Part shown: positions 17,209 to 26,316 of the stretch, piece by piece
Numbering within the stretch: position 1 is the first letter of the stretch
Layout: each line of letters begins with the position of its first letter
Origin: CALINF01 sp039990395
GTDB lineage: Bacteria > Pseudomonadota > Gammaproteobacteria > Pseudomonadales > Halieaceae
NCBI GenBank assembly: GCA_039990395.1
Contig: JBDXFZ010000144.1
Location: forward strand, 129,040-193,039
Direction of reading: 5' to 3'
DNA: 64,000 bases
Notes under the pieces: generated by a model
Told to the model about the DNA's origin: nothing
What the model saw: the letters and a program-made list of their open reading frames with translations, nothing else
Databases searched by the model: none
Translations under genes and position numbers: made by a program

Positions 17209-18507
17209 ATGTCTAACAAGTATTCAGGCGTTCAATTGCTACTGACTGGAAACGAGATTATGAGCGGTGACACCATCGACTCAAATTCGGCAATGATCGC
17301 CCAGCGTTTGTCAGAACTGGCAATCAGTGTTCATCGCAAGGTAACTGTAGGTGATGATAAGGATCTTCTGACACAAGAATTGTTAGCCATGTCGCAATCG
17401 GCTGACCTGGTGATCGTCAACGGTGGTTTGGGACCCACTATAGACGACCTCACTGCAGAAATACTGGCTGAGGTGGCTGGTGTTGCGGTGACCGAACATC
17501 CAGACGCGCTCGCGCATCTTCAGCGTTGGTGCGCACAGCGCAATCTGCCTTTGAATGACGCGAACTACAAGCAAGCGATACTTCCAGAGGGGTGCAGTCT
17601 GATAGATAACCCGATCGGTAGTGCGGTGGGGTTTGAGTTAACTATCAACGGGTGTCGGGTGATGTGCACACCCGGCGTGCCATCGGAACTTCGCGCCATG
17701 TTGGACTGGATTATCGAGGATATTGGAGCAGCACTGGAGCGACCATCCCAACGCAATATTCTACGCTTGCAGACATTCGGGCTGGGAGAATCCAGCGCTC
17801 AGCAGCTCATCGCAGATCACATCGACGATTGGCCGGACACCGTAGAGCTGGGCTTTCGCGCAGGCGCGCCGCAAATGGAAATCAAGCTGACAATCGACAA
17901 CGCCTCAGCAGCGGCGCAGCAGCACGAATGCCGACGACAGCTGGAGGCACTGTTTGGGGATCACATTGTCGGCGAAGGCGATTCTCAGCTCGCAGACGTG
18001 GTTTTGGAACTACTCGCCCAGCACAATCAAACGCTAGCCACCGCAGAGTCGTGTACCGGGGGGTTGATTGCCTCCATGCTAACGCGGGTGCCAGGTTCAT
18101 CTGCCGGGTTTCACGCAGGATTCGTTACCTACTCAAACGACATGAAAACATCATTACTGGGCGTTGACGACGACTTACTTGCTGCACATGGCGCCGTCAG
18201 CGAACCGGTTGTGATCGCAATGGCAGAGGGTGCCATGACTCGCGCCAACGCTGACTACGCGATCGCCGTGTCAGGTATTGCCGGGCCCGATGGTGGCACT
18301 ACAGATAAGCCCGTTGGCACGGTGTGGTTAGCCTGGGGCAGCCATGGATCGATTCGCACGCGCTGTTTATGTTGGCCGGTAGAGCGCACTCTATTTCAAA
18401 CCATGATTGCGGCGGCAGGCCTGGATATGATCCGCAGAACACTGCTGGGTATCGATGACGAACCTCGCTACTTCAGCCAAAGAAGCGCTAAAACGTCAGC
18501 TGACTAA
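17209..18507 (+). CDS. cinA: CinA family protein (competence/damage-inducible; NMN deamidase domain)
   Basis: Two domains. The N-terminal MoCF/CinA-like domain has TGNEIMSGDTIDSNS and VNGGLGPTIDDLT; the C-terminal domain (from about residue 265) is the nicotinamide-nucleotide amidase, with TAESCTGGLIASMLT and SGIAGPDGGT. In this 432-aa full-length form it likely recycles NMN to nicotinate mononucleotide; the N-terminal domain in relatives is an ADP-ribose pyrophosphatase. An AGAGAG ribosome site precedes the ATG at 17209. It ends overlapping pdxH by four bases, tail to tail. Confidence 0.92.
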   Translation: MSNKYSGVQLLLTGNEIMSGDTIDSNSAMIAQRLSELAISVHRKVTVGDDKDLLTQELLAMSQSADLVIVNGGLGPTIDDLTAEILAEVAGVAVTEHPDALAHLQRWCAQRNLPLNDANYKQAILPEGCSLIDNPIGSAVGFELTINGCRVMCTPGVPSELRAMLDWIIEDIGAALERPSQRNILRLQTFGLGESSAQQLIADHIDDWPDTVELGFRAGAPQMEIKLTIDNASAAAQQHECRRQLEALFGDHIVGEGDSQLADVVLELLAQHNQTLATAESCTGGLIASMLTRVPGSSAGFHAGFVTYSNDMKTSLLGVDDDLLAAHGAVSEPVVIAMAEGAMTRANADYAIAVSGIAGPDGGTTDKPVGTVWLAWGSHGSIRTRCLCWPVERTLFQTMIAAAGLDMIRRTLLGIDDEPRYFSQRSAKTSAD

Positions 18508-19142
18508 GGTTGTAGTTGGCGAATGTCCCACTCACCACCGTCTAACAAATAGTAACGAAAGCGGTCGTGCAATCTGTTCGCGCCACCCTGCCAGAACTCG
18601 ATCTGCTGAGGCACTACACGGTATCCGCCCCAAAAATCAGGCATAGGAATTTCACCGTTGCCGAACTTCTCGCGCATCGTAGCCATCTGTTTTTCAAGTA
18701 AGGCGCGCGTAGAAATACTTCGACTTTGACGAGACGCCCATGCGGCCAATTGGCTTTCACGTGGCCGAGTCAGAAAATAACGTGCTGACGCAGCTGCAGA
18801 CATGGTTTCCACAACGCCACTAACAATCACCTGTCGATCCAGTGCATTCCATGGAAATAGCAGCGATACCTCTGGATTCGCGGCAATAGCCTCAGCCTTG
18901 TCGCTGCCGTGATTGGTGTAAAAAACGAACCCTTTTTCTGATACGCCCTTTAGCAGTACGAGCCGTTGCCAGGGCCGCCCCTCGGCGTCGACGGTACCCA
19001 GAGACATTGCCGTGGGATCTGCCAGCCCCCCTACCACCGCCTGCTCTAACCAACGTTCAAACTGGGTAATCGGATGCTTGTCTAGCATGTCCCAAGTCAA
19101 ACCACCTGCCAGATATTCTCGTCTGAAGTCCTCGTATTCCAC
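18504..19142 (-). CDS. pdxH: Pyridoxine/pyridoxamine 5'-phosphate oxidase
   Basis: FMN enzyme making pyridoxal 5'-phosphate. Conserved features are YLAGGL, AMSLGTVDAEGRPWQRLVLLKG, FVFYTNHGSDKA, FPWNALDRQV, RPRESQLAAWASRQS, and the C-terminal PDFWGGYRVVPQQIEFWQGG with RLHDR. The 212-aa length is normal. It overlaps the end of cinA on the opposite strand by four bases, so the two transcripts converge. Confidence 0.96.
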   Translation of the reverse strand: MEYEDFRREYLAGGLTWDMLDKHPITQFERWLEQAVVGGLADPTAMSLGTVDAEGRPWQRLVLLKGVSEKGFVFYTNHGSDKAEAIAANPEVSLLFPWNALDRQVIVSGVVETMSAAASARYFLTRPRESQLAAWASRQSRSISTRALLEKQMATMREKFGNGEIPMPDFWGGYRVVPQQIEFWQGGANRLHDRFRYYLLDGGEWDIRQLQP

Positions 19143-19207
19143 CCACGATGCCTGCTAATCTCAAAAACATCATACTAGCTATCCCATCGAGCGAAGCAAA
19201 GTAGCCA

Positions 19208-19810
19208 ATGAACCAGCCTCCTCAAATTCGCACAGCTGGCAGTGCCGACCTCGAGTCTCTGGCGGCAATTCTTGGTAACAGCTTCGAACATGATCCAGTG
19301 ATGAACTGGGTTATTCCCAGCACTGCCTTATACCAGGATTTTTTCTATCTGATTGTTCGAGAAATCTATCTAAAACGCGGAATTGCGCATGTCGACGAAG
19401 CCGGACGCGGCGCCAGCCTCTGGCTCCCCCCTGATGAGCAGTTTGAGCTGCCGCCGCAATGGTCACTGTTTAAATTGATGGCGCAGCTGGTTCTACGAAA
19501 GGGATTTCGACCCCTTGCACACATGCGCGAGCAAGGAGCTCTGTTTGCCAAGCACAGACCACGGGAGCCACATTTCTATCTTCAGTTCGTTGGGTGCACG
19601 CAAACACATCAGGGCGAAGGGGTCGGCTCAGCATTGTTGAAGCATGGAACCGACCTGTGTGATGAACAGTCATCACCTGCTTATCTTGAAAGTTCTAACG
19701 AAATCAATGTGCCGCTCTATGAACGGCACGGATTCGAAGTTATCGCGCAAGAGCCCGTGGGAACAAACGCCCCCACTGCCTGGTTTATGTGGCGAGAGGC
19801 ACGGCGCTAG
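19208..19810 (+). CDS. GNAT family N-acetyltransferase
   Basis: Acetyl-CoA-dependent acyltransferase fold. It opens with the typical IRTAGSADLESLAAIL. The acetyl-CoA loop is visible as QTHQGEGVGSALLKHG (Q/R-x2-G-x-G/A), followed by YLESSNEINVPLYERHGFEV, the canonical C-terminal signature. The spacing and WLPP segment resemble GNATs of unknown substrate. 200 aa. Confidence 0.88.
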   Translation: MNQPPQIRTAGSADLESLAAILGNSFEHDPVMNWVIPSTALYQDFFYLIVREIYLKRGIAHVDEAGRGASLWLPPDEQFELPPQWSLFKLMAQLVLRKGFRPLAHMREQGALFAKHRPREPHFYLQFVGCTQTHQGEGVGSALLKHGTDLCDEQSSPAYLESSNEINVPLYERHGFEVIAQEPVGTNAPTAWFMWREARR

Positions 19811-19814
19811 GCCA

Positions 19815-20357
19815 TTAGTACGGAGGGAAGCCCGCAAATATGGCCGAAATCGCTTCCTGACGCCGCTCGGGGTTTGGCTCTGACTGCAACTTCGCCTCAA
19901 TCACCCCACGCCAGACCGATTGGTTACGCAGCGGATCGATCATGTCGACGATGAAAGTACCCTGGGTATACTGGCGCACACTCACATCCGACACCGCCGG
20001 GCCACAGCGCCAGCAGTTGTAGTAGCTCATGGAGTTGTAGCTGCGCACATCCGTGCGCTCCTGAGTCACCAGGTGCCAAGACACCAACAAATCGGCTCGG
20101 GCCGTGTCATCTATCACTTCATACCCGCGCGCTTGTAGCGCCATACTCAAATCGTCTTTTGTGCGAGCAACGTCCATATCACTGATACGTATCGTTTTGG
20201 GGTCTGTACGATCGAATGGCGTGAAAGCCAGTGTTTTGACTGTCTGAAAATCGTAGCTCCGATCAAAATCCGTTGTCGCTTCTAATGGTGTCGCACACCC
20301 GTTGAGCAGCGTCACTAGCGCACCAAGCACCAGCATTCTCGAAACAGCAGTTTTCAT
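19815..20357 (-). CDS. DUF4136 lipoprotein
   Basis: Starts at the ATG at 20357, with AGGA 8 bases upstream. A signal peptide ends in lipobox LLNGC. DUF4136 features follow: DFDRSYDFQTVKTLAFTPF, RTKDDLSMALQARGYEV, ADLLVSWHLVTQ and a final VWRGVIEAKL. It is a probable outer-membrane lipoprotein of unknown function; two cysteines in YYNCWRCGP may form a disulfide. Its stop lies 4 bases from the end of the convergent GNAT gene. Confidence 0.85.
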   Translation of the reverse strand: MKTAVSRMLVLGALVTLLNGCATPLEATTDFDRSYDFQTVKTLAFTPFDRTDPKTIRISDMDVARTKDDLSMALQARGYEVIDDTARADLLVSWHLVTQERTDVRSYNSMSYYNCWRCGPAVSDVSVRQYTQGTFIVDMIDPLRNQSVWRGVIEAKLQSEPNPERRQEAISAIFAGFPPY

Positions 20358-20391
20358 GGCATCCATCCTGTTTTAAAGAACCGCATTATAG

Positions 20392-20685
20392 TCAATCACG
20401 CGTCGAAGGGTAGACAGGCGCTCTTTGAGCAACAGCGGGGATTTGTGGGAATGGATACAGTTGATGCCAATCCTTGCCCAACTGGTTGGCTATGCTCATC
20501 CCACGGACTTGTCGATGAGCATTCTCCATCGCATCGAGCAATGCGGATTCACTCGCCTCACCTGTGGCAACCGCTGCTTCCATAATTCCCTCGGCCCGCA
20601 GCTGGAGCGTTGGCGGGACAACATCGCCAGCTTCCAACCTTTGAAATATCTCATGCCAACGCAACTCCAGCAGTTCAATGAGCAT
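20392..20685 (-). CDS. Small protein of unknown function
   Basis: A 97-aa product (MLIELLELRWHEIFQRLEAG...) rich in Leu, Glu and Ala, with a helical N-terminal half and a Pro-rich tail (YPFPQIPAVAQRAPVYP). There is no signal peptide or cysteine. Its stop is 35 bases upstream of the start of the DUF4136 lipoprotein gene on the same strand, so they may share a transcript. The ribosome site is weak. I do not recognise a family. Confidence 0.5.
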   Translation of the reverse strand: MLIELLELRWHEIFQRLEAGDVVPPTLQLRAEGIMEAAVATGEASESALLDAMENAHRQVRGMSIANQLGKDWHQLYPFPQIPAVAQRAPVYPSTRD

Positions 20686-20776
20686 CACCGTTATCTACCA
20701 CCTCTCCCATAATCGCAGCTCTCAGTATGTTTCGTATCTCAAAACAGGTAAAGTCTGCGCTTTCGCAGCCCCTTGG

Positions 20777-22546
20777 ATGTATTGCGCTATGTTCTTCACC
20801 CCGTTGTTTGCTCAGCTCAGGCTGGCTCTGCTGTCATTACTCATGGCCACCACCTCTGCTGGTTCATGGGGACAAGTCGCCCCTGATGGCAGACCGCCAA
20901 TCATCGATTACAAGAACCGCTTTCTGCCTGTTGTTGCAACCCAAGGCATGGTGGCTGGCCCAGAGAGATTAGCGGCCGAGGTGGGTACCCGAATACTGAA
21001 AGCTGGCGGTAACGCAGTTGACGCAGCGGTTGCGACGGGGTTTGCACTGGCTGTCACGTATCCACGTGCAGGCAACCTGGGCGGTGGCGGCTTCATGCTG
21101 ATCCACCTTGCGGATGAAAACAAACAGACTCTGATCGATTATCGAGAGACGGCTCCGGCCGCTGCCACCCGCGACATGTATCTCAACGCCGAGGGTAAAA
21201 TCGACCGGATGAAAGAGTACTTTAGCCATCAGTCGGCGGGTGTACCCGGCACGGTTGCGGGCATGATCTACGCGCTCGAAAATTACGGCACGATGAGCCT
21301 TAAGAAAGTTCTGGCACCTGCCATCGAGTTGGCCAGCACTGGCTTCAACGTATCATTTGCACTGAATTTTGAGATCAACGCCAGAGCATCGCGACTTAAG
21401 AAAAATCCTGAAGCCCTGCGCTTGTTCTTCGACAAAAACGGTGAGCCGCACGCGATGGGAAGTCGCTGGAAGCAACCCGATCTAGCGTGGACACTGAAGC
21501 AGATTTCTCGACGGGGGAACGCAGGTTTCTACGAAGGTGCCGTCGCCCGACGGATTGTGGCTGAGATGGAACAGGGTGATGGATTGATCACGCTGGATGA
21601 TCTGGCGAGTTATCGCGTCGCCGAGCGCGCTCCGGTCACCGGCACATTTCACGACTTTACGGTCGTTTCAACACCACCTCCCTCGTCAGGAGGTGTCCAT
21701 ATCATCCAAATGCTGAACATTCTGGAAGGCTATGATCTGGAGTCAATGGGCCACAACAGCGCGGCCTATATCCATTATCTTGTCGAGAGCATGCGCAGAG
21801 CCTATGCCGATCGCAGTGCACATCTTGGGGATCCCGATTTCGAGTCAGTGCCGGTTTCCCAACTGATCAGCAAAGACTACGCAGCAATGCAACGCCAAAC
21901 TATTGCGCCGAACAAGGCGACCCCTTCTGGTGACATCGCCCCGATGCAGGTTCTGCCAGGTGAGAGCACCGACACCACCCACTACACAGTGGTCGATAAT
22001 GCCGGCAATGTCGTTTCCAACACCTATACCCTTAACTTCAGCTTTGGCTCTCATATCGCGGTACCAGGCACAGGCTTACTTCTGAACAACGAGATGGCTG
22101 ATTTCGCCTCCAGCCCCGGCAAACCCAATGCCTACGGACTCGTCGAGGGAGAAACCAACGCGATTGCACCCGGTAAACGCCCACTCTCATCAATGAGCCC
22201 AACCATGGTGCTAAAAGATGGCAAACCGTGGGTAGCCACTGGCAGCCCCGGCGGCAGCGTCATAATCACCACCGTTCTACAGACCCTTCTCAATGCCATG
22301 GTGTTTGACATGAACATCGCGGCGGCGGCGGCTGGTGCGCGGGTTCACCATCAGTGGCTACCTGACAAAATGCGGATCGAACAGGGAATAAGTCCGGATA
22401 CAGTTAGACTATTGGAAGGTATGGGGCATACCGTAGAGGTGGGTCAGCGCACTTTGGGCCGCACCCAATCTATCATGCTGGATAACGACTATCTGTTCGG
22501 AGCCACCGACACGCGTCGCCCCGGCGGCTGGGTTGCAGGCTACTAG
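20777..22546 (+). CDS. ggt: Gamma-glutamyltransferase (first of two)
   Basis: Ntn-hydrolase proenzyme that transfers or hydrolyses the gamma-glutamyl group of glutathione in the periplasm. The hydrophobic segment RLALLSLLMATTSAGSWGQ is a signal peptide when translation begins at ATG 20777 or 20789. The large subunit shows GGNAVDAAVATGFALAV and GNLGGGGFM. The autocatalytic site is DTTHYTVVD, where the first or second Thr becomes the nucleophile of the small subunit. GSPGGS near the C-terminus completes the active site. The longest frame starts at 20678, but the extra residues precede the signal peptide. It shares modest motif similarity with the copy at 48891-50690. Confidence 0.9.
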   Translation: MYCAMFFTPLFAQLRLALLSLLMATTSAGSWGQVAPDGRPPIIDYKNRFLPVVATQGMVAGPERLAAEVGTRILKAGGNAVDAAVATGFALAVTYPRAGNLGGGGFMLIHLADENKQTLIDYRETAPAAATRDMYLNAEGKIDRMKEYFSHQSAGVPGTVAGMIYALENYGTMSLKKVLAPAIELASTGFNVSFALNFEINARASRLKKNPEALRLFFDKNGEPHAMGSRWKQPDLAWTLKQISRRGNAGFYEGAVARRIVAEMEQGDGLITLDDLASYRVAERAPVTGTFHDFTVVSTPPPSSGGVHIIQMLNILEGYDLESMGHNSAAYIHYLVESMRRAYADRSAHLGDPDFESVPVSQLISKDYAAMQRQTIAPNKATPSGDIAPMQVLPGESTDTTHYTVVDNAGNVVSNTYTLNFSFGSHIAVPGTGLLLNNEMADFASSPGKPNAYGLVEGETNAIAPGKRPLSSMSPTMVLKDGKPWVATGSPGGSVIITTVLQTLLNAMVFDMNIAAAAAGARVHHQWLPDKMRIEQGISPDTVRLLEGMGHTVEVGQRTLGRTQSIMLDNDYLFGATDTRRPGGWVAGY

Positions 22547-22574
22547 GGCAAGCCACGTTTCCCCGCATTCGAAC

Positions 22575-23366
22575 TCACCCTCGCGGTACGCGCACCTTAG
22601 CTGTCTGGCGACTAATGGCCACCAGCTTACCTGAGCTGTCCCAGATCTCGCCGTCTTCATCGATCACTCCATCGGTAAGGTAGCGAGAGCCCAGACGCAT
22701 CTGCAGAGGCCCGGGAGAGGGGTGGGCTCGAACCTGAACCGTCAGTTCAACAGTCGGTACCCAACCTACCAATCCGACGATCGAAAAAGCAGGCGGAGGA
22801 AACGCATCTGCGAACATCAACAAACTCATTACATCGGGGTCACTGCCATCAGCCAATTGCCCCCACCCACAATACTCTCCACTGCGATCGGGTGTCTCAC
22901 CACGGAATACCCCTCCTCCCTCGGCGATGCGGAGATCGACGTTCTGACGAAATTCCATCTTGGAATCACCGCCTACCAGGCATTCGTCCCTGGGTGTGAA
23001 TTGCGGGCGCTCACCGCGCGACCAGCTTTCTCCCTGAAGAGAATTCAACGTGGTGAATGCAGCCGTCACCTGGACCTTGATGTCACCATCCTGCACCATC
23101 TTAACAGTTGCGTGAGATGTGCTTCCGCCGGTACGCAGGATGTCCACATGGCAATCGATCGGCCCCAACTTGGTGGGCGCGAGGTAGAACGCATTTACAG
23201 CCAGAGGATCCTTATGCGGCAAAGCCGACCGTAACGCCCGAGCGGCAATAGCCAGCACGTAGCCTCCATTGGGTACATCTCCAATACGCCAGCCCTGACG
23301 CAATTCGCCGCGCCAAATCGCCTCCGAAACCGCAGTAACCTGGGTATCGTTCTCGAACTTATTCAT
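22575..23366 (-). CDS. Acyl-CoA thioesterase family protein (double hotdog)
   Basis: A 263-aa protein with the TesB-like layout: an N-terminal hotdog half with GWRIGDVPNGGYVLAIAARAL and a C-terminal half starting near LMFADAFPPPAFSIVGL and TVELTVQVRAHPSPGPLQM. DGVIDEDGEIWDSSGKLVAISRQ is the usual ending. It likely hydrolyses acyl-CoA thioesters; chain length is unknown. The ATG at 23366 has AGAGAAG upstream. It is convergent with ggt and divergent from the large operon that starts at 23.5 kb. Confidence 0.82.
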   Translation of the reverse strand: MNKFENDTQVTAVSEAIWRGELRQGWRIGDVPNGGYVLAIAARALRSALPHKDPLAVNAFYLAPTKLGPIDCHVDILRTGGSTSHATVKMVQDGDIKVQVTAAFTTLNSLQGESWSRGERPQFTPRDECLVGGDSKMEFRQNVDLRIAEGGGVFRGETPDRSGEYCGWGQLADGSDPDVMSLLMFADAFPPPAFSIVGLVGWVPTVELTVQVRAHPSPGPLQMRLGSRYLTDGVIDEDGEIWDSSGKLVAISRQTAKVRVPRG

Positions 23367-23426
23367 GCTGTCTTCTCTTAACTCGATTAGAATGGAGTGA
23401 ACCCGATTGAGGTTGATGTGCGTAAT

Positions 23427-23453
23427 TTGATTAAGAATCACCGTGCTTATACC
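23427..23453 (+). promoter_or_regulatory. Candidate promoter for the 23.5-38.6 kb operon
   Basis: In the gap between the divergent thioesterase gene and the operon, TTGATT (23427-23432) and TATACC (23448-23453) resemble -35 and -10 boxes, although the 15-base spacing is shorter than ideal. The stretch is A+T-rich compared with its surroundings. No dyad or other operator is obvious. Confidence 0.25.
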
Positions 23454-23513
23454 TTTTTACAGTAGTTTTGGATGATTGATAGCGGTAACCTGAAAAAAGA
23501 TCACCTGAAAGTA

Positions 23514-24968
23514 ATGACAGCCAGTCCGATGCGAGAAACCAAATACACCAAGCCCTACTGCCTCTGCCTACTGAGCCTGCTCGTCGTGGTAGCGACCCCA
23601 GCGTTTGCGCAGGAGTCGGAATCCGGCGCGCTGCCCTCAGACAATGGCTCCGTCACTGCTGAAGATGTCGAGGTCGAGGTCGCCGATATCGTGGACGTGG
23701 ATGAGAACCTCGGCGACACTGGCGCAGACGATCTAATCAACGCGGATGCCGAAAGCGAGGCCGAGCCGCCGGCAGATTCACCCCTGCCAACCGCGGCCTC
23801 TACTGCGTCTACAACAGCGTCCGAGCAAGCGCAGCTGGAAGACCAGTCAGAAGCTATCGCTGACAGCGCAGACGTCGCTGCTTTTCGGCAAGCGATTGAT
23901 AGTACTGAGGCGCAGGGAGCCTATGCTGAGACACTTTCTGAGCAATTGCTGGGACTTGGCCTGGCTCTGCAACGGCAGGATCGCCACGCCGAAGCAATCA
24001 AAGTTTTCAAGCGAGGTGTTCATGTTGCTCGAATCAACAACGGACTCTACGCGGGGGAGCAGGTTCCCATGCTCCAGTCCGAGATTGTCAGCCATATAGC
24101 CACGGGGGACTATCTCGAGGCCGACGAGCGACAGACCTATCTTTACCGCGTGCAACAACGGACGATGACTTTCGGTGAAGAACGCACCATGGCCCTGATG
24201 CAGCAGGCTCGCTGGCAACGTCAGGCCTACGACATGGGTCTGGGAGAGCAGAGTTTCGCCAGGCTGCTCAATATGTGGGATCTGTATCGACTCGCCGTAA
24301 CCGATATCTCAGAGCGGGAGGGTGAAAACTCACCGAACCTGCTCAAACCGCTGGCTGGCATGATGGAGTCACAATATTTAATTGCGAAGTTTTCCCAACA
24401 GACCACAGACGGCGGTCTGAATAGCAATGACCTAACGGCCAGACAGGATCAGAGCCGTTTTTTCGCTTATCAACGAGAGAGTTACAAGCGTGGCCAGGCC
24501 GTTATCCGTGCAATGTACGATATTGAGCAATTTAACAACGGTGACGACCCAGTAACAGCGGCTGAGAGCCTCACTCTATTGGGAGACTGGATGCTTTGGC
24601 ACGGGGTCAAGGAGCGAGCATTTCAGAGCTATACAGAAGCTTTTACGGAACTTGCGGCGCTGGATGATGCCCAATTCCATATCGAGCGGCTGTTTGGCCA
24701 ACCCGTGCCATTGCCGGACTTCGAGGGTGTCAGGCCCCTGCCGCCGCGCAGCAGCGCAAAAGGGGCCGATTTACTGCTAGAATTCGGGGTCACCCCGAGT
24801 GGACGCGTTGTGGATTTGGTGCGACAGGGTGAAGTGGATGACGACAACTCGCAGGCCAACCGCCTGGTACGCGTGCTGCGCAAAACGCGCTTCAGGCCTC
24901 GGCTTGAAGATGCCGAGCCGGTAGCAACCGACAAACTGAATTGGGCCTATGATACAACGCAATGGTAG
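23514..24968 (+). CDS. Exported TPR-like protein with TonB-C-like C-terminus (operon gene 1)
   Basis: I chose the ATG at 23514 so that the signal peptide (PYCLCLLSLLVVVATPAFAQ) has a normal basic n-region; 23472 and 23529 are alternatives. An acidic, Ala/Glu/Asp-rich linker of about 80 residues follows (low complexity). The middle has TPR-like helices (LGLALQRQDRHAEAIKVFKRGVHVAR). The C-terminal 90 residues (LLLEFGVTPSGRVVDLV, then TRFRPRLEDAEPV) resemble the TonB C-terminal fold. No membrane helix follows the signal peptide, so it is periplasmic. I infer that it may contact an outer-membrane partner. It overlaps the next gene by 20 bases. Confidence 0.72.
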   Translation: MTASPMRETKYTKPYCLCLLSLLVVVATPAFAQESESGALPSDNGSVTAEDVEVEVADIVDVDENLGDTGADDLINADAESEAEPPADSPLPTAASTASTTASEQAQLEDQSEAIADSADVAAFRQAIDSTEAQGAYAETLSEQLLGLGLALQRQDRHAEAIKVFKRGVHVARINNGLYAGEQVPMLQSEIVSHIATGDYLEADERQTYLYRVQQRTMTFGEERTMALMQQARWQRQAYDMGLGEQSFARLLNMWDLYRLAVTDISEREGENSPNLLKPLAGMMESQYLIAKFSQQTTDGGLNSNDLTARQDQSRFFAYQRESYKRGQAVIRAMYDIEQFNNGDDPVTAAESLTLLGDWMLWHGVKERAFQSYTEAFTELAALDDAQFHIERLFGQPVPLPDFEGVRPLPPRSSAKGADLLLEFGVTPSGRVVDLVRQGEVDDDNSQANRLVRVLRKTRFRPRLEDAEPVATDKLNWAYDTTQW

Positions 24969-26316
24969 ACAGACGGTGATAACGAGTACATTCCTGCGTT
25001 GGAGTGGCATAGCGGGTGCCTGTGTGCTGCTTTACGGCTGCCCCAGCGCTAGCACACCCACGACACCGCAAATGCCCACTCCACCGAGCTCATCGCCTCC
25101 CTCATCGAGTAGTTCTCCCAGCTCTCCAAGCTCCCAGAGCGAAAGCCAGAGTCAGAGCGAAAGCCAGAGTCAGAGCGAAAGTCAGAGTCAGAGCGAGAGC
25201 CAGCAACAAAGCGAACAGCAAAGCCAGGAGCAAGGCAGTCAAAGTAGCGAAGGTTCACCCCAAACAGGTAGCCAGCAGGCGAGCAACGGAGGCGAGCAGT
25301 CGACCAGCGGGGGCCAACAGTCAAGCAGTGGTGGTCAACAGGCGAGCAATAGCAGTCAGTCCAACTCAGGGCCAAGCGGCAATGAAGGCATGGGAGAGTT
25401 CCCTCAAGGCGAAGCGCCCGGTATGGAAAGCCCGGGCGCGGCCGGTGGGGAGACTGGAGAACAGACCGCAGATGCCAGCGGCGCTGGGGGTATGGAAGGC
25501 ACCGGTGAATCAGACCCCTCATTTGAATCCGGTGGAGAAGGCGGTCAAGGTGAATCAGCTGGCCAAGCCGGCGCGGGTGAAGAGCCTGGCTTTGGCGACG
25601 GTGCTGGCGGAGATGCCCTGCCCGATTTAACCGATGAGCCCTCGTTCGAGGAGGTTCTTGGGGCGATGGAAGATGCCATGGGAGACTCCAGCCAGAGCGG
25701 TGCTGCACAGGGAGACAGCCAGCCAGGCGGTGGTCAACAGGGCCAGAGCTCACCTTCGGGGCAAGGTGATCAAAGTGGTCAGAGCGGTCGAAGCGGCGGC
25801 GGGCAGTACGGACAACAAGGAAGCAGCGGGCAGCCATCAGGTTCACCACAAGGCGGTGGATTCCCGGGCTCTCGCAGCGGCTCGCAGGGCCCTCTAACGC
25901 CCGCGGAGCAAGTGGCTATTCTAGATGCCCAGTTAGAGCAGGGAACTGGCGAGTTTGATGCCATGATACTTGAAGAACAGGCAGAGCAGCGTAAAGCTGC
26001 GCGCGAAAGCCAACCAACACCGCAACCACCGCCTGCTCAGCAGCAGTCGTCTCGAGGCAGCGGCGCCAGCCCCTACGAGGGCGGCATAGCCGAAGCAGGC
26101 GGCTATGGTGGTAGTGGCATGGGCGGCGCCAGTCGTGGTGGCGGCCAGATGCCCCAGGATGCAGCCAAGTACCCTCCCCCAGCTGATATTCCCGCAGGCA
26201 ATGATGATGACGTCGTCGCCAGACAGCTGCGCGAGGCGGCTATGCGGGAACCAGACCCTGCAGTTCGAGAAAAACTGTGGGATGAATACCGCAAGTACAA
26301 GGGGATCGACCAATGA
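24949..26316 (+). CDS. Ser/Gln/Gly-rich low-complexity lipoprotein (operon gene 2)
   Basis: Lipoprotein signal with lipobox LLYGC, starting at the ATG at 24949 inside the end of the preceding gene. After the Cys comes a Pro/Ser tract, then repeated SESQSQ units, then about 250 residues of Gly/Ser/Gln/Glu low complexity. Two ordered-looking blocks remain: LPDLTDEPSFEEVLGAMEDAMGD (about 225-245) and a C-terminal helical block beginning EQVAILDAQLEQGTGEFDAM and ending VREKLWDEYRKYKGID. The long disordered stretch suggests a flexible tether crossing the periplasm or exposed at the surface. No family is recognised. Coupled to the next gene by an ATGA overlap. Confidence 0.72.
   Translation: MIQRNGRQTVITSTFLRWSGIAGACVLLYGCPSASTPTTPQMPTPPSSSPPSSSSSPSSPSSQSESQSQSESQSQSESQSQSESQQQSEQQSQEQGSQSSEGSPQTGSQQASNGGEQSTSGGQQSSSGGQQASNSSQSNSGPSGNEGMGEFPQGEAPGMESPGAAGGETGEQTADASGAGGMEGTGESDPSFESGGEGGQGESAGQAGAGEEPGFGDGAGGDALPDLTDEPSFEEVLGAMEDAMGDSSQSGAAQGDSQPGGGQQGQSSPSGQGDQSGQSGRSGGGQYGQQGSSGQPSGSPQGGGFPGSRSGSQGPLTPAEQVAILDAQLEQGTGEFDAMILEEQAEQRKAARESQPTPQPPPAQQQSSRGSGASPYEGGIAEAGGYGGSGMGGASRGGGQMPQDAAKYPPPADIPAGNDDDVVARQLREAAMREPDPAVREKLWDEYRKYKGIDQ
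25137..25208 (+). repeat. 18-bp tandem repeat encoding SESQSQ
   Basis: Four consecutive 18-base units (gagcgaaagccagagtca and close variants) at 25137, 25155, 25173 and 25191 encode the hexapeptide SESQSQ. The first two units are identical and the third differs at one base; the fourth is more divergent. Because the unit is a multiple of three, copy-number change would keep the frame and only change tether length. Confidence 0.85.

Noticed and set aside
25016..25630. Plus-strand 204-codon frame in the same repeat region
   Set aside because: It is Lys/Ala/Arg-rich and lies fully inside the lipoprotein gene in another frame; an artefact of the repeat.
25049..25849. Long minus-strand frame (266 codons) opposite the Ser/Gln-rich lipoprotein gene
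   Set aside because: It is His/Arg/Leu-rich, as expected for the reverse of a Ser/Gly/Gln repeat region; the plus-strand gene has the signal peptide and sits in the operon.
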